From NCBI GenBank assembly GCA_003640385.1, contig RCAB01000123.1, forward strand, positions 62,001 through 126,000: a DNA stretch of 64,000 nt, read 5' to 3'. This stretch comes from Setaria digitata (taxonomy: Eukaryota > Nematoda > Chromadorea > Rhabditida > Setariidae). Numbering within the stretch: the stretch's first letter is position 1; every line of letters starts with the position of its first letter. The translations under genes were made by a program, and so were the position numbers. This document shows, in pieces, positions 36,844 through 49,554 of the stretch. The notes beneath the pieces are model-generated. The model was not told where the DNA came from, ran no database searches, and saw only the letters and a list, made by a program, of their open reading frames with translations.

Positions 36844-39800
36844 TTAAGGCTGCACGTAAAGCTGGTCCTGTGATAACATCATATATCCCCACATGGATGG
36901 ATCACGTCGCAAATACCGCCTCTTACCAGCCTTATATAATACCCATAATGCCATAGCAATAAGTAAAAACAGCGATAGAATCCAATATATGGGAATTCGA
37001 CTACTAACTACTCGATAATTAGAGCGTTGCGACTTACGCGGTGGAGTTTCACGAAGTGGAAAATATCTGTAGCAATAAATTCTTGAAACAGTAGCAAAAT
37101 GGAGATTACTTCGAATAAACTACTTAACTAAATGCAGTCACAACTTTCTTGAAAAAAAAAACATTGAAAACTATAAACTCGCGTTAACAAAGGAGGAAAT
37201 ATGATACACAAGTTGTTCGATTGCGGATGCGATTATGAGAACTTTAAGAACTACTTACGACCTTTCAGTCTTAAATCCTGTCAACAAAAAACTTCGAAAT
37301 CAGGAAATGACGAACCTCATATGATATAAGAGGGCTCCTAACGCCCAGTGTGCTTCCTGTCCATTAACATCAAAAACAGACCGAAAATGATTGTGAGTTT
37401 TACTAATGGAAAAACCTTCATGAAGAACAATTGTTATCCAAGCTGATTTAAAACACTGTGACCGTAATCGACTTTCATCCGCCTTTGGATAAACATTATT
37501 CTGATACTGCATCTGAAGCAATGTCAGCAGTATACCCACCAAAAAAACTCCCATCATTTACATTACATAGAAGAATATAACCTTTACAGATGGAGAGTAA
37601 GATTAAAATTTTTCCTTTTCTCAAAAACCATTTATGAGCGTAAGAAAAGTGAAATATCACACCGAAGGAACCGAAGCAGTGTAAAACTTGTAGGTAAGAA
37701 AAACTGATCTAATAAATAAAAGTGTAGAAAGAACAAAAGCATTTCTACAATTAGTAAACTGAAATAAAGACGACCTGTATCAATAACCATTTCATATGAC
37801 AAAATTCACGTGATTTCAACGCTGTTTTACTGTAATCATATCGTCCGCCCAAGGACAAGACATCTTCCAGTGAAAACCAATATTCACTGAAGCCGTAGAG
37901 TTCAACTTCTGATAAAGAAATGGAAGGAGAGCGAACTAATCCAAAAAAACATTTTTGAGTGTAACATTTCGCATTTTCCACTGATGCTGTTAATAAGGTA
38001 GTTAGATTCTTCACACACAGATCCCAGTCCCCAATACCCTAGAAAAATTTAAAACTTCACCACAAATTTGATAATATATAGTCCTGCGTATATGGAAATT
38101 TAAATTAGATAACTTCTTCAATCACCTTACCTAATTTCTGCAGGGGAAATTCTTTTACAACCAACAAGATGCGAGAAATGTTTCCCATGAGAAATGATCG
38201 AATTTCGAAATGATAAGTCTGCTACAGAAATAAGACAAAAATGTACTAACTGTTTGGGACTTAATCTAATTAATAAGGATGTTACAAGCTTAGACACAAT
38301 AACTTAAAAGAAAAGACCTGAAGAAAGCATTATTTTTATATCAATCAAGTAAGAGAGATTACTTGAACCAGAACTAAAAGAAACCTAACCTTTCGACTAA
38401 ACTGTGAACCATCTTTCCTTTTCACTGTTTTCAGCAGATTGACTGGCAAGCATGGATCCCGTACATATGTCTTACTACTATTTTTTATGATCAAATCATC
38501 GCTCAGTTTTTGTTCATACTTTCGAAGAGCTTCATTCACGCCATAGCCGAGAAATGTTGTCACAAAAAGTCGATAACTAGAAGTTTTCTATACTGAATGG
38601 TAGAAAGACACGATAAAACGAACACAAAAGGAAATAAAGAAAAAACAAAACCTGTAGGTCCGTTCGTTATCCTTACATCCCAAGTTAATGGTCTCCACAC
38701 CTTCATCAATGCCACTACGTGTTAAATTTAATTCAACTGCAATTTGTATCGATGCACCACCCATATCCACTATACCTACTGTAGACTGCCGCGAAAATTC
38801 TGTCTTATTACGAGTAAATCTGAAACAGAACAATTTTCTGAAGAGTAAATACAATGCAGTGAACCTTAGGAAGAAAATCAACCAAGAATAAAAATCAATT
38901 ATCATCTTAAAAATTTAAGGAACTAACCGGCCGAGAATATAATTTACAGCAATCCAGGAATAAATTCCTTCCCATTTTCCCTCGATAACTTTAATATGTT
39001 CTGGAATAATTTGTATGGTCGTCTGGAGCGGCAAATTTCGGCGTAGATTTTGTAATACTTCATTTTGTTTCCTGAAACAAAAATAAAAAAAAAAAAAAAT
39101 AAGAGGAAGAACTAATTATATCACATCTGAGCTGAGAAAAGTCAATAGTTTATAATAACCAGTGCAGGAAGTCATTTCCAATTTCAGAAGTCTTGAAGGG
39201 TTCTATGTAATTCCTTTTACTAAATTGCCAATTTTAGCACAAAGAATAGAACTCCGTACTCTCTAGGAAGTAAACGCATTCCAGCCGTTGCAAATATGAA
39301 GAGAGATGTATAGGAATGTTCATTCAATGGGATAAATTCAACTGCATAATCCAGAAGAGGCTTAATATAAGCTGGAAAAAAATTTAAGTTTACTGAAAAA
39401 TTCTGACTCAAAAAAGTCGAATTAAAGATTGCAAGAAAGCGACAAAATTCATGTTTTGCATCCCCGTTACCGCCTTTAGAAAATGTGTTCTAATTTGAAT
39501 TCTCAAACATAACTAACTATTGAAGGCATTAACATAGCATAATGGTGTATCGGAAAAAAAAATCAGTACCAGTAGCATCTTCAGGTTTATCTCGATAAGA
39601 CGACAAACCAGGAGTGATCTTTTTTACAACGGGACGTAATGACAATCTGTCCACAACAGGTTTTACATCGATTAATTCTCGATCGTTTATGGAGCGATAT
39701 TTGTAAAGAAATAAGCGAGATCCCGTTGAACCAGCATCTATTACTATTGAATAACTCCATTCTACGTTGTTATCGTCATCTAAAGATGGAATAACTAGCT

Positions 39801-39987
39801 TCAGGAAATACAATGCAGTACAAATCAAGTTCAAATATCTCCAATTTCAATTACAAAGAAAATTATAGAAGGCAATACATTTACCAACTGCTTCCGTTGA
39901 ATTCGGTAAAACGGAAAATAATAACAGAATGACAACAAAGACCAGAAGCGCAGCAGCAGCAAACAATTTCAACATTCCATTGGACAT
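36844..39987 (-). CDS. Ectonucleoside triphosphate diphosphohydrolase, ENTPD4/7 type (Golgi/lysosomal apyrase)
   Basis: The product should hydrolyse nucleoside diphosphates such as UDP in the secretory-pathway lumen, which supports glycosylation by removing the transferase by-product. The apyrase conserved regions are present in order: ACR1 [16 protein letters not shown] (about 39.73 kb), ACR2 [10 protein letters not shown] (39.28 kb), ACR3 [16 protein letters not shown] (38.95 kb) and ACR4 [15 protein letters not shown] (38.76 kb). Class-specific stretches also match: [56 protein letters not shown] and [11 protein letters not shown]. There are two membrane anchors, [20 protein letters not shown] at the N terminus and [20 protein letters not shown] near the C terminus, which is the ENTPD4/7 arrangement. 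The start is the ATG at 39987 and the stop TAA is at 36844-36846. About ten exons. Confidence 0.92.
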
Positions 39988-41321
39988 TACCTTCCTGATA
40001 ACCTAAGCACTCGTAGCAATTGCTGTGGTGGCATCTACAAATTGTTTTAAATTTTGAAACAATCTCGTCAACAACGTTTCAGATGTACAGCAATCAAAAT
40101 TTATAAGTGAAAGTACGCCGAAAGAATTCTAACTGTACCAACGATCGCTCAAACCAAGACAATTTAAACGTTGATGGCGTACAAATAAGTAAACAATTTC
40201 AACGGTTCTATTCCTCAGTCGTTTCCATTCCTTTATCTTATCCGAGTCTCTATAAGTCACAATCCCAAAGTTAGTTTGCAACAGACGACACAAATATGAC
40301 ATACAAAACCGACACTGCCGATGTTAATTTGACAACGCATGGATGAGATGAAATGTAATTTTACTTAAAATCAGGACTTATGAAAGCCGTATAACCAACA
40401 CAGAGCTCTAGGCCGTATATCCGCAATGGATAAGTTAGCAACAGTCAGCCATGTAAGCGTCCGGCAAACTGCTAAGAAATCTTAACTGACCATGCAACTA
40501 ATTCAGCAGCTTTCCCTAATACCTTTTTTCTCTCAAAACGCATGCCACATTTTGTGATATACTTGAGTTAGGGTTAGGAACAGATATGCAGGACTCCAAC
40601 GTTAACATCCCTCATTCTTTGCAAGAAGGTAACGTTAGTTCGTGTAAGAAAAACACAAATTAAAAAAATAAATAAATAAATTAAAAAAAATTAAATTAAA
40701 GAAAAATTAAATTAAAAGAAAATAAATTAAAAGAAATTAAATTAAGAAAAAATTAAATTAAAAAAAAAGATATCACGGTATGCCGTGCATGCACGTAAAC
40801 AGAAACAGAGTTCAGAAATGAATCAATGAATGTTTTGGTTGATTTATTTTATTAAAACTATATACGTCCCAACAATAGTTCTCCATAATTTAATCACTCT
40901 AAATAAAATTATTAATGAAAGCTACAAAAAAGCACTAGAATACAAAAAAGCAAAATTAAATTACAACAACTACCATACACTAGTCAGACAGTATATTTAA
41001 GGCGTGATCAGACACTATAAAATTCACCGAAAAATCATGCTACGCTTAATTTTGCTTAGTTTTCAGTTCATAAATATTGGTCAGGTCTTGGTTAAGAAAA
41101 AAAAAATAAATGAAATAAAACTAGAAGGGATTTAAATATATGGAGTAGAATCAACTAACACTAGTTGATGTCTTCTTAATTTTCCAACAGAATTATTCTA
41201 AGCATACAACGGTATCTCTTAGGGGGAGAGGATAAAACTACTTACAAAAACTACTATCCAGAACAATAAATAATAGATCAAAAATTATAAAAGTGTCTTA
41301 AAACAAAAGTCGGAAATATCA
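39988..41321. other. Region between ENTPD start and INTS14 stop, no gene seen
   Basis: This 1.3 kb should contain the ENTPD promoter and the INTS14 3' UTR, both genes being on minus. The spacing is too large for a typical trans-spliced operon. It includes a low-complexity AAATTAAA tract. Confidence 0.5.
40658..40770. repeat. Low-complexity AAATTAAA tract
   Basis: More than 100 bp consists only of A/T-rich units close to AAATTAA and GAAAAATTAAATTAA. It is simple sequence between two minus-strand genes. Confidence 0.75.
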
Positions 41322-44232
41322 TCAAGTAGTGCTTCCACCAAGGTTCACTGTAGGGGTTGGATTTCTGCTAAATTCTTCAAACCGTATGTCCTAAATAAAT
41401 AAACATCAGCAAAAAATAACTCAAAGAACTAAGCTACAGAACATGAACTAATATCTAGTCACCACTTTGTTCCTTTGTTTTTATTTTATCACTTTACTTA
41501 TTTGAACTCTCACAGGAATGAATAAATTCACCTTCCAACAGCAAAACAACTTACAAGAGAATCCAAAAAAAAAAAAAAAAAAAAGAGAAAAGAATCACCT
41601 AAGTTTTTCATTCGTGTACATAGAATGTTTGGCAATAAGTGGCGATTGTGTAGAGCCCTCTTCGTGCAAAACTTGAATCAATTTTTCCAAAACATCTTCA
41701 GCACCAATGGCACAACAGTAAGCATATATCCTGTTTAACTCCTAGAAAAACACACAGAATGATAAAGGACGGCTAAAAAGTTACAAGTAACAAGTATCCT
41801 TGATAAAACTGCACGTATAAAATATTCATCGATACCGAGTAAAACAGGAACGTTCTATCAGGAATCTTTTTCAATAACCGGGCAATTTTCTGAATGTCGC
41901 TTTGTAATCCGTGAACTTCATACCAACAAGTCCTTTGTACTGATGAATAGGAGGGCCTAGACAGGCCATCATTCCTGACAGAAAATGACTGTTCCTCATT
42001 CCCAGCATCCACAACACTCTAAAACATTATAAATATTGTACTGAGTTGAATAAGTCTGAAAATAAAACTGCCACTTTAAGTTTAAGTAAAACCCGCTTTT
42101 CAATAAAAGAAACGGGATGTAACAAATTAATTCCTCCATCAAAACAAGTCCACAAAAAAGAAAAACGACAGTTTATAAAAGAACCACCTTAAAGAAAATG
42201 TAGGGTGATACAAACTAGAATTTTCCTTGGCGATATTTTATTGGGAAATACAATGAATAAAACTAAGTATATAACCTGAGAAGATATTGTGTTGAATGGA
42301 GGCAACCAAGAAACAGGCATGGGACCAAGTGGAAATAATACAATCGAAAGTCGATAAACTGAAGGATCCTCATCTTTCACACTAAATCAAAATAAGTTAA
42401 CGTCTAAAAACTATTTCCGTATGGTTAAGACTGATATTTTACCTCAATTCAAAAACCACTATAGAAGAAATGTTAAAATAATTGCCTGATCGGACACAAT
42501 GCACCGTATAAATTTTTGTTCACGTGACAAATGGCTACGCTTTCTTCTAATCGTAGTGAAGAGCATAATATATTTATCACATCTTCACTATCTGAAACAA
42601 TAACAATTCTTGAGCATTTTTCATGACAATAGCGAGACGGAATATAAAAAATCGAAAAGGAACAAACTGTGCTGTGAAATAATAAAATGGTGTCGAGTGG
42701 TTGGCATATTTGTCAAATAATTTACAGGAATAAAACCGATTACATCGATGACTGCATTCCAGTCATCGTTATCCACTGATGGAATCGCCTGAAATTAAGG
42801 AAACTAAAACCACTGACAGCTATGGAAAAATATGATTTAAGCCTTAACATCCAGCAAGTTCTGGTTAACAAACATACCTTAAAATACGCTTTCAGTAAAC
42901 CACATTTTAACAAAAATGTTGGTACTGGACACAAATCTTTCGTGAGAGCATCACTATAACTGTCTAAGGAATCGTAATCGGACATGAAATAAGGCATCCA
43001 AGGCCGACTTGTTTCAAAATCAAATTCTTCCTTGAAACCTTCTGTTTGCACTAAAATAATTTTTGTGCCTGTCTTGAGACATAAATATCGACAAAATATG
43101 AAAGCATTCTTTTTTTTTCTTCACCTAAGGAAAACAAATGTTCAAATGCTCGTTTAAAAAAACCGAACATTAAGCAATAACAACCATCAAAGGAATGCTG
43201 CTTTAAACATACGCGAAATAGCCCACAGTCGAGCAATTTGATTCTCATCTGTCAAAGCTTCATCCAAAACACAAACAAATTTGACGGTACAGTTGGGAAG
43301 ATGTGCTAAGTTTACTTCCTCCTTAAAATTTGAAAAGGAATTGCAATCACTGAAATTAATGAAACGGAAAACATTGAAGCTGCTAATAACACCAATAAAA
43401 GCAAAAGAATTTACTCACCGGAGTAAAAGTACATGCATCTGTGAATACTAAAAGAGTGCTACTTTCATCATCATTTTCCATCTTTACCAGAAGAAAAAGT
43501 GAGATTAGATCCGCTGAAGCAGATACACTTATGCTGCAAAATCTAACTTTTGAAATCGAAAAGTATTCTTTGAAATAAAAGCAAACGCAAGAAATTCACA
43601 AGAGTGTGGACAAGCAATGAATATGGAACATTCAGAGACTTCTAAATAATGGGAGCTACACACGTGAGAACGAACACTGGGTTCAAATTTAAATAACACA
43701 CTATAATAAAATTCTTACACAAATTCCCATCCAAATAAATATGAAAAAATATGCAAAAGAGATGTCAAATTTCCCGTAAAATATATGAAGAACACAAACC
43801 AATTCAATTTTTTTTCTGCATCTTCAATGTTTCGTATGTCGCATGATATAATTTTTGAATTGTGTGAAAAATCAACCTGAAATGTAATCATCTCATGCCT
43901 TTTCCAATTCTCAATTCCTTCATGATTTCGCATCCAAAGATCCAGGGAAGTATGTGGCGCAAGAATGAAAAAACCTAATTTTAATATTCTGTGAGCAACT
44001 AGATTTGAAAAACAACAGCAACGTCGGAAGAACAAAAGGATTAAAACCACTAAGGAAATTAAAAGTGAATTAAACAAACCAATCTAATCTTCCGATCTAC
44101 ATCCAAAGCTTGGACCTTCTCAATAGTCTGTAAAGCAAGTTGACAAGCAATCGACCGTCTCGTTATCTCGCTATTCTCATCAATGGGTAACCGCATTGAT
44201 AAGGATGAATCCACAGCCAAATACAAAGTCAT
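41322..44232 (-). CDS. ints14: Integrator complex subunit 14 (INTS14/VWA9) orthologue
   Basis: INTS14 belongs to the INTS10-13-14 module of Integrator, which processes snRNA 3' ends and terminates paused RNA polymerase II. The N terminus, MTLYLAVDSSLSMRLPID (ATG at 44232), matches vertebrate MPTVVVMDVSLSMTRP and keeps the DxSLS start of the von Willebrand A MIDAS motif. The C-terminal part has WYEVHGLQSDIQKIARLLKK (about 41.95 kb; vertebrate SGLQTDVQKILRNARK) and KIPDRTFLFYS. An exon near 41.7 kb gives NRIYAYCCAIGAEDVLEKLI. The last exon, IRFEEFSRNPTPTVNLGGST, ends at TGA 41322-41324. Middle exons include EEFDFETSRPWMPYFMSDYD (about 43.0 kb). Internal exon edges between 42.1 and 43.7 kb were not all resolved. 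Confidence 0.88.
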
Positions 44233-47200
44233 CTACAAGAGAATCATAAATGAAACTGTCAAATGACTACATTTCACGTGAAAGTTAATCTATGTCAACT
44301 CAACAGTAGTCTTGAGTTGTGACTACTCAACTAAGCCAAGTGGTTACAGCACTCCTCTCGACTCTATTCATTTCCCTTCCACATAAGAAAATCACCACTT
44401 CCCAAACTCAACAACGCACACCCATACAGCAAACCTACTCATGCCCGGTCAACATGACAACTTCTTATACCACATAGGCAAATTGAAAATTTTTGGTCTC
44501 ACTGACGGATATTCTATTCCATCTGTGTGATTCAACCATTTTATACATTCGAAAGACGATAAATTTTGTCTTTAAAAATCATTAGTAGTATTTTCTTCAC
44601 TTCACTATGTGTCACATCAATTAAATGCATTAAATTATTGCAAGAGCTGAAAGATGTACGCAGTACTTGAGAAATCTAAGAAGAGTTTTTACATGAGTGC
44701 TCTTTTTTGTTACAGTGTATATAGAGCAAGCAAGGTAGGGAAAGCTTATGAGTCTCTTCCCTGAAGGAAAAGAAACATATCTTTTCAAGAAAAGTTAGTT
44801 TTATAGTAGACAAAATCTGTAAACGGAAAATTCCTTCCATTTTAATTTTCGGAAAAATGTGCGAAATAGAGACATTTTTTGACTGTCAACAGAAAAAATT
44901 GAATAAAGGAAAAGAAAGGAGAAATTACTGAGCATCAAAATTTGAGCAAACTAAGCGTGCTTCAAACACGTTCTATTATAACATGAATCGTTATTACGAG
45001 TCACCTGAAAAATGATTCTGTATAATGATGATATACAGAAGTGTTAAATACAAATACTATCATGAGAATTGATAGATAATTTAGTAACAGTGATAAATTG
45101 TGCTACAGCATATTGAACTGCTAACAAGATTTAATTATTATGAAAATTAATGCGGCTCTATTGTTAAGCGTACTTTTAATCTTCATTTATCATCTCACTT
45201 ACATAGTACCAATCATTTTGTAAATCGATTGAAGTAAAATCTAGTATTTTGTAAAACACTAAAATCTCCTACCTCATCCTGTTATTTCAGTGAGCTTAAG
45301 ATTAGTGTTAAAGGAATGAAGAAAAAATGGGATGGTGAAAGGCACATTATGTCTTTTCAGTAAATTGCGCTAAAATTTAGTTTTTCGAAATTTTCATCTG
45401 TAATACGCGCTGAAACAGAAAAACTTCAAGATGATCCGTTTATATTATCTTGTAAGTTGTTCCTTTTTTTCGTTACATAATTTAATAAACTCTTTTATTT
45501 TGATTTCTCGTCAAAATGAAATTTATTAATTTCCTAGTATATCAGCTTGTATTAATATTAGGAAAAACAGGAGGAGAAGAATAGAGGAAAAAAGATGAAA
45601 ACTGAGAGGAAAAGAGAAAAATGTAAAAGACGAAAGGACAAGAAGGGGACACGACAATTGAGAAGAACAGGATGTCGTGAGGTACGTTTCCAAGGAATTA
45701 ATTTTGCCAGCTTATCTACGCCTCAAAAATTCTAGGAATAGACGTGTTCAAGCAATTTTGCTCCAACGAAGTACCGATGTCGCATCCAATAAATTTCTCA
45801 TCCCTCACACATTCATGCTGTTGTTTGTCACTCTTAATATAGGCTAGAAGTTTGAAGACATATATATGTGTGTATGTGTAGCTGAGTATATTAGGTCAAG
45901 ATCCCTATAAACTTATCGCTTTTTTTCTTTCTGATATTAATGAGCAATAATATTATCTAACCTTTTCTTCACCTGCTACAATAGCTTATTGTTTTCACAT
46001 TTTTTTTAAGCAGATTATTTAACTAAAATAATTTAGTTTCATGTTAGCCATCAAGTGATCACATGTATGATGTATCAATAAAACCACTGCTAAATATTTG
46101 ATGCTAAATGAAAAAGTGATGAATATCATATTTATATTCTTTATTATCTTTCTCCTCTTTGCGTATGATTATTTTCAGAGAACTCGGATCGAATTTTATT
46201 CTGAATGCTACCAATTTATTAATTTTAATAGAAAGAAAGAAGCAAATTAAATACTGGAAATTGAAAAGCGTGTTTTAATTAGATTTAATTGTTAGATTTA
46301 ATAATTTACTCGAAGTGGATGTTCATTAGCAATTTCAGGTAATTGAGGATGTCACTTGGTGTGCATAAGAAACTGAGCAACTGTCAATCTTTGATTTTAA
46401 TAATGAAAAATTTCCAGAAAATTTTTGGTAGGTAGTTTGTTCTCTAAGCAATAAATGATATTGCAATTTGTATTAATCGGTGTATTTTTTTCCAGATAAA
46501 ATATCAATGTTGCAATATCATCTCAGATATCAAGTATTCCTTCCAAGCAGTTTCAACACTTGATGCTCAGTGCATTATCAGACACAAATCATATATTGCT
46601 GAATATTTTCACTGCTAATTAGTTTTCACATTACATCATAATTTTGTACTGTATGTTAAAGTTTCACTACTAGCTGAACAATATCAACTTGCTTAGCTTA
46701 TACCATAAAGAGAATAACAAATCTCAAATTTCTGCTCCTCCAACTTTTTATTTGACGATACTTTTCTAAAGTTGTCGCCAAAGAAAATAGCAAAGTCTGC
46801 CTAATTATTCTAAAAGCTGGATATCACAAATTATTTCTTGCTGAAATTCCATAACTACGCTTTGAAAGTGTGAATTGTAAGGCTTCTAATTTTCCTGCTA
46901 CCCATTTATTTAATTACATTGAGAAAGTAACAATAGATCTAGCCAAACAACGGAATAGGGAGAACTGACCAAAATTTTCGCAAAAAAACTTTATGGAATG
47001 AGCACGAAGAACAACACGGACTGATAGCTCTGGAAAAGTTACTTGAATTTGAATTTGTAGTTATTATATACATATATTTTGTAGTTATTAGGAGTTTCTT
47101 CCGTTTTTTTCTTTTTGTTTCTTATTATTCGCTGAAGTCCATAACTGCACTTACGAATGCTTTTTGATAGCTCTGAATTTTTTTTTCTTTTCCAGATGGG

Positions 47201-48072
47201 ACTTATTCATTAACAACTCCAGAATTCATCAAGAAATGATTAGGAAAAGCTTCAGGGCAAAAAATAATGATTTTCTGTAAGTGATGTTCAAAAATAATAA
47301 AACATCAGTTCCACTGAATCTGCTCTTGAAATGTAGTACCAAGCAGCATCATTCTAGCTCAGAAAAGGGAAAGAAAGAACAGTAAGAAATCCTTGTGAAA
47401 ACCAGTGAATTCTTTATATTTTGAGCTGAAATGAAGGGACTTTGTTTTCCGGAAGAAGTAATAGAATCCTTTACACAAGCCAAAATTTTCTAGTAGTTTT
47501 CCTAGCTTTGCTTTGACTTATTAGCCTCAAACATATCCTGATTTGTCAGGTATTTTCATTTTGATGATGATCGAAGAAATGATGAAGATCGTAAGAAGAG
47601 ATGAGGCAACTGACAAAGTTCGAATGAAAAGCACTACCCGCCCTCTTCAAGTCTTTCCTTGCTGCATCTGTAATTGCGCCCATCTCAACATTTTTTTTTT
47701 CTTGAAGAAAGGTTTATGGAGTCAGATATTTTATATTGAATGCACTTTTCATGTTGAAAAGCTGATCGAACTTCAATGGATTTTGTATTTTATCTTTCGT
47801 GACATACATATCCTATGCACTTGTAACAACATAGCTCTTTTAATTTTCACTTTTGTCAACAAATTTCGAAACTTTTTGAAATCTCTTATCTGATTCTCAC
47901 ATTGGAATAGATCTGATCTTCATTTCGTCAATTCACGCAGGTGAATTGATAAATTCTATTTTATTCATTACAGCAATTAATTAAATTTTTATGAGGGGTG
48001 ATATGCTGTTAAAATAAATTTTTCACTGAATGGTCACAGCAGAATGCATCGAGGACGGAAAATGGATAGAAT

Positions 48073-48359
48073 ATGATAGTTTCCAGAATACTTGATAAAT
48101 TTTCACCTACATGCTGCTATTATAATTTCTTGGTAAAAGTGGAATTTATTAATCGTATAAAAAAATGCATTTGCACAGCCCATCAACTCAAAGTTTTCAA
48201 ATCCTGTCTACGCGAGTTCCCATCCAAAAGCAAAAAAGAAAGGGGAAACGTAAAAAAGAAGAGACGAAAAAAAGCTCGGGAAGTTAGAAAATGTAGTATC
48301 TTTACATCATTTCAGAAATGCTTCAAGACCAAAATCCCGGAACTTCACTATTCAAGGAG
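48073..48359 (+). CDS. Possible 5' exon with a basic reading frame
   Basis: An ATG-initiated frame of 95 codons contains a dense Lys/Arg stretch (ERGNVKKKRRKKAREVRK) and ends exactly at a strong G|GTAAGT donor. The TM1 exon of the downstream GPCR has an in-frame TGA just before its ATG, so this cannot simply extend the receptor. It may be a 5' UTR exon, part of another gene or chance. Confidence 0.22.
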
Positions 48360-48419
48360 GTAAGTAATTCGTGCGGTTGTTTCTCCCATCCCTTCTTTCC
48401 ATTAAAATATTAATAATGC

Positions 48420-48448
48420 AACAGTAGCAGCAGTAGCAGTAGCAGAGC
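48420..48448. repeat. CAG/TAG trinucleotide repeat
   Basis: About nine mixed CAG and TAG units lie just after the strong donor at 48360. Confidence 0.8.
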
Positions 48449-49554
48449 ATCATATCTATACTTAGTGTTCAACTTCGACAATTATCAAATTGCTGCAATT
48501 TGAAGAGCTATCTTTTCGTCATCCATTTATGTATCTCATCTTATGTTACACACTCATTTGTAAAATGCAAATTGCCATCATCTTCACGTTCAACTGCGCT
48601 TTAAAGCTGAATCTCAATTTTTATTAAAGGGGAGAGCAAAAAAAAAAAGTAGTGTTGTGGAAATTTCATCACATCAAATTAATAAGCAATTTTCGTTATT
48701 TCAGTATCTGATAGCAACAGTTGAACTTCTTTCCAAAATTTTATATCTTTAATGACTTCTTTATTTCTTCTTCATACTAACTATATTTCGAAACCACCTA
48801 AATTTAACTGACTGATACGGGTCAAGAAAGTAAACCAAACTGACCGAAGATTGAACACAGAACTCAAATGACTACTACAAACTTTTGAAGTAAACCACAT
48901 TTTAAGGACAGTTATGGTTATTGTTATTTTTCAGTAAGCTTGTGATAATGAATTCATTCATTAAGATTCATTTCCATTGTTAACCTAGCCAGTGAATAAT
49001 CTTGTCAGACCAGTTATCAGCTTTATTATCTCGTATGGAATGATAACTAATTTATTCCTTTCTCTAATCGAACATAGTTTAGGTCACTGATGCAGAAAAA
49101 TATCTATATTACTACATCATAAATGATGCATTTCTGTTTTCACTTTTTTTCTCGTCAAAAATATTGGATTACCAGTAAATTAACTTTGTTCTAAGCCAAT
49201 CAAAGAGCCATTTTCACAGGCCTAAAGGATTCCTTGATATAATAACACCTTCCATTGTCAACTAAAAGCAAAAAGAAAAATTGAAGTTATTTTGAAGGAA
49301 AAAACAAATTCTTTACATACATCTTTCTTTCTTTCCATATTTGAAGCATTACAAGAACTTTTTATACTTGATTAAGATGCGGTTATTTGTGATTTTTTAT
49401 CACTGATTCTGTGGTACTCTCTCAGATCCAAGTTAAAACATTTTGAAAAATTCACTTTAATGATAAATGGCGTTCTCACCTAGGATGCTAAGCAGTAGAA
49501 AAAAGAGGAAAGTAATGCATCCAATTAATTACAGGATTAATGCTACGATGAAAC

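Larger units (their letters stand above)
44233..49554. other. 5.3 kb gene-poor region upstream of a divergent gene pair
   Basis: INTS14 (minus) and the GPCR (plus) diverge from this region. It is AT-rich with purine-rich runs near 45.57-45.66 kb and a CAG/TAG repeat at 48420-48448. A basic plus-strand frame at 48073 ends at a perfect donor and may be a 5' exon. No other coding signal was found. Its length is typical of the regulatory upstream region of a neuronal receptor, but that is inference. Confidence 0.45.

Noticed and set aside
41322..44232. INTS6 or another VWA protein
   Set aside because: The C-terminal GLQSDIQKI and KIPDRT stretches and the size match INTS14; INTS6 has a different C terminus.
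39988..44232. INTS14-ENTPD operon
   Set aside because: Both genes are on minus, but the gap is 1.3 kb, longer than the usual few hundred bases or less in nematode operons, and no trans-splice signal was recognised.
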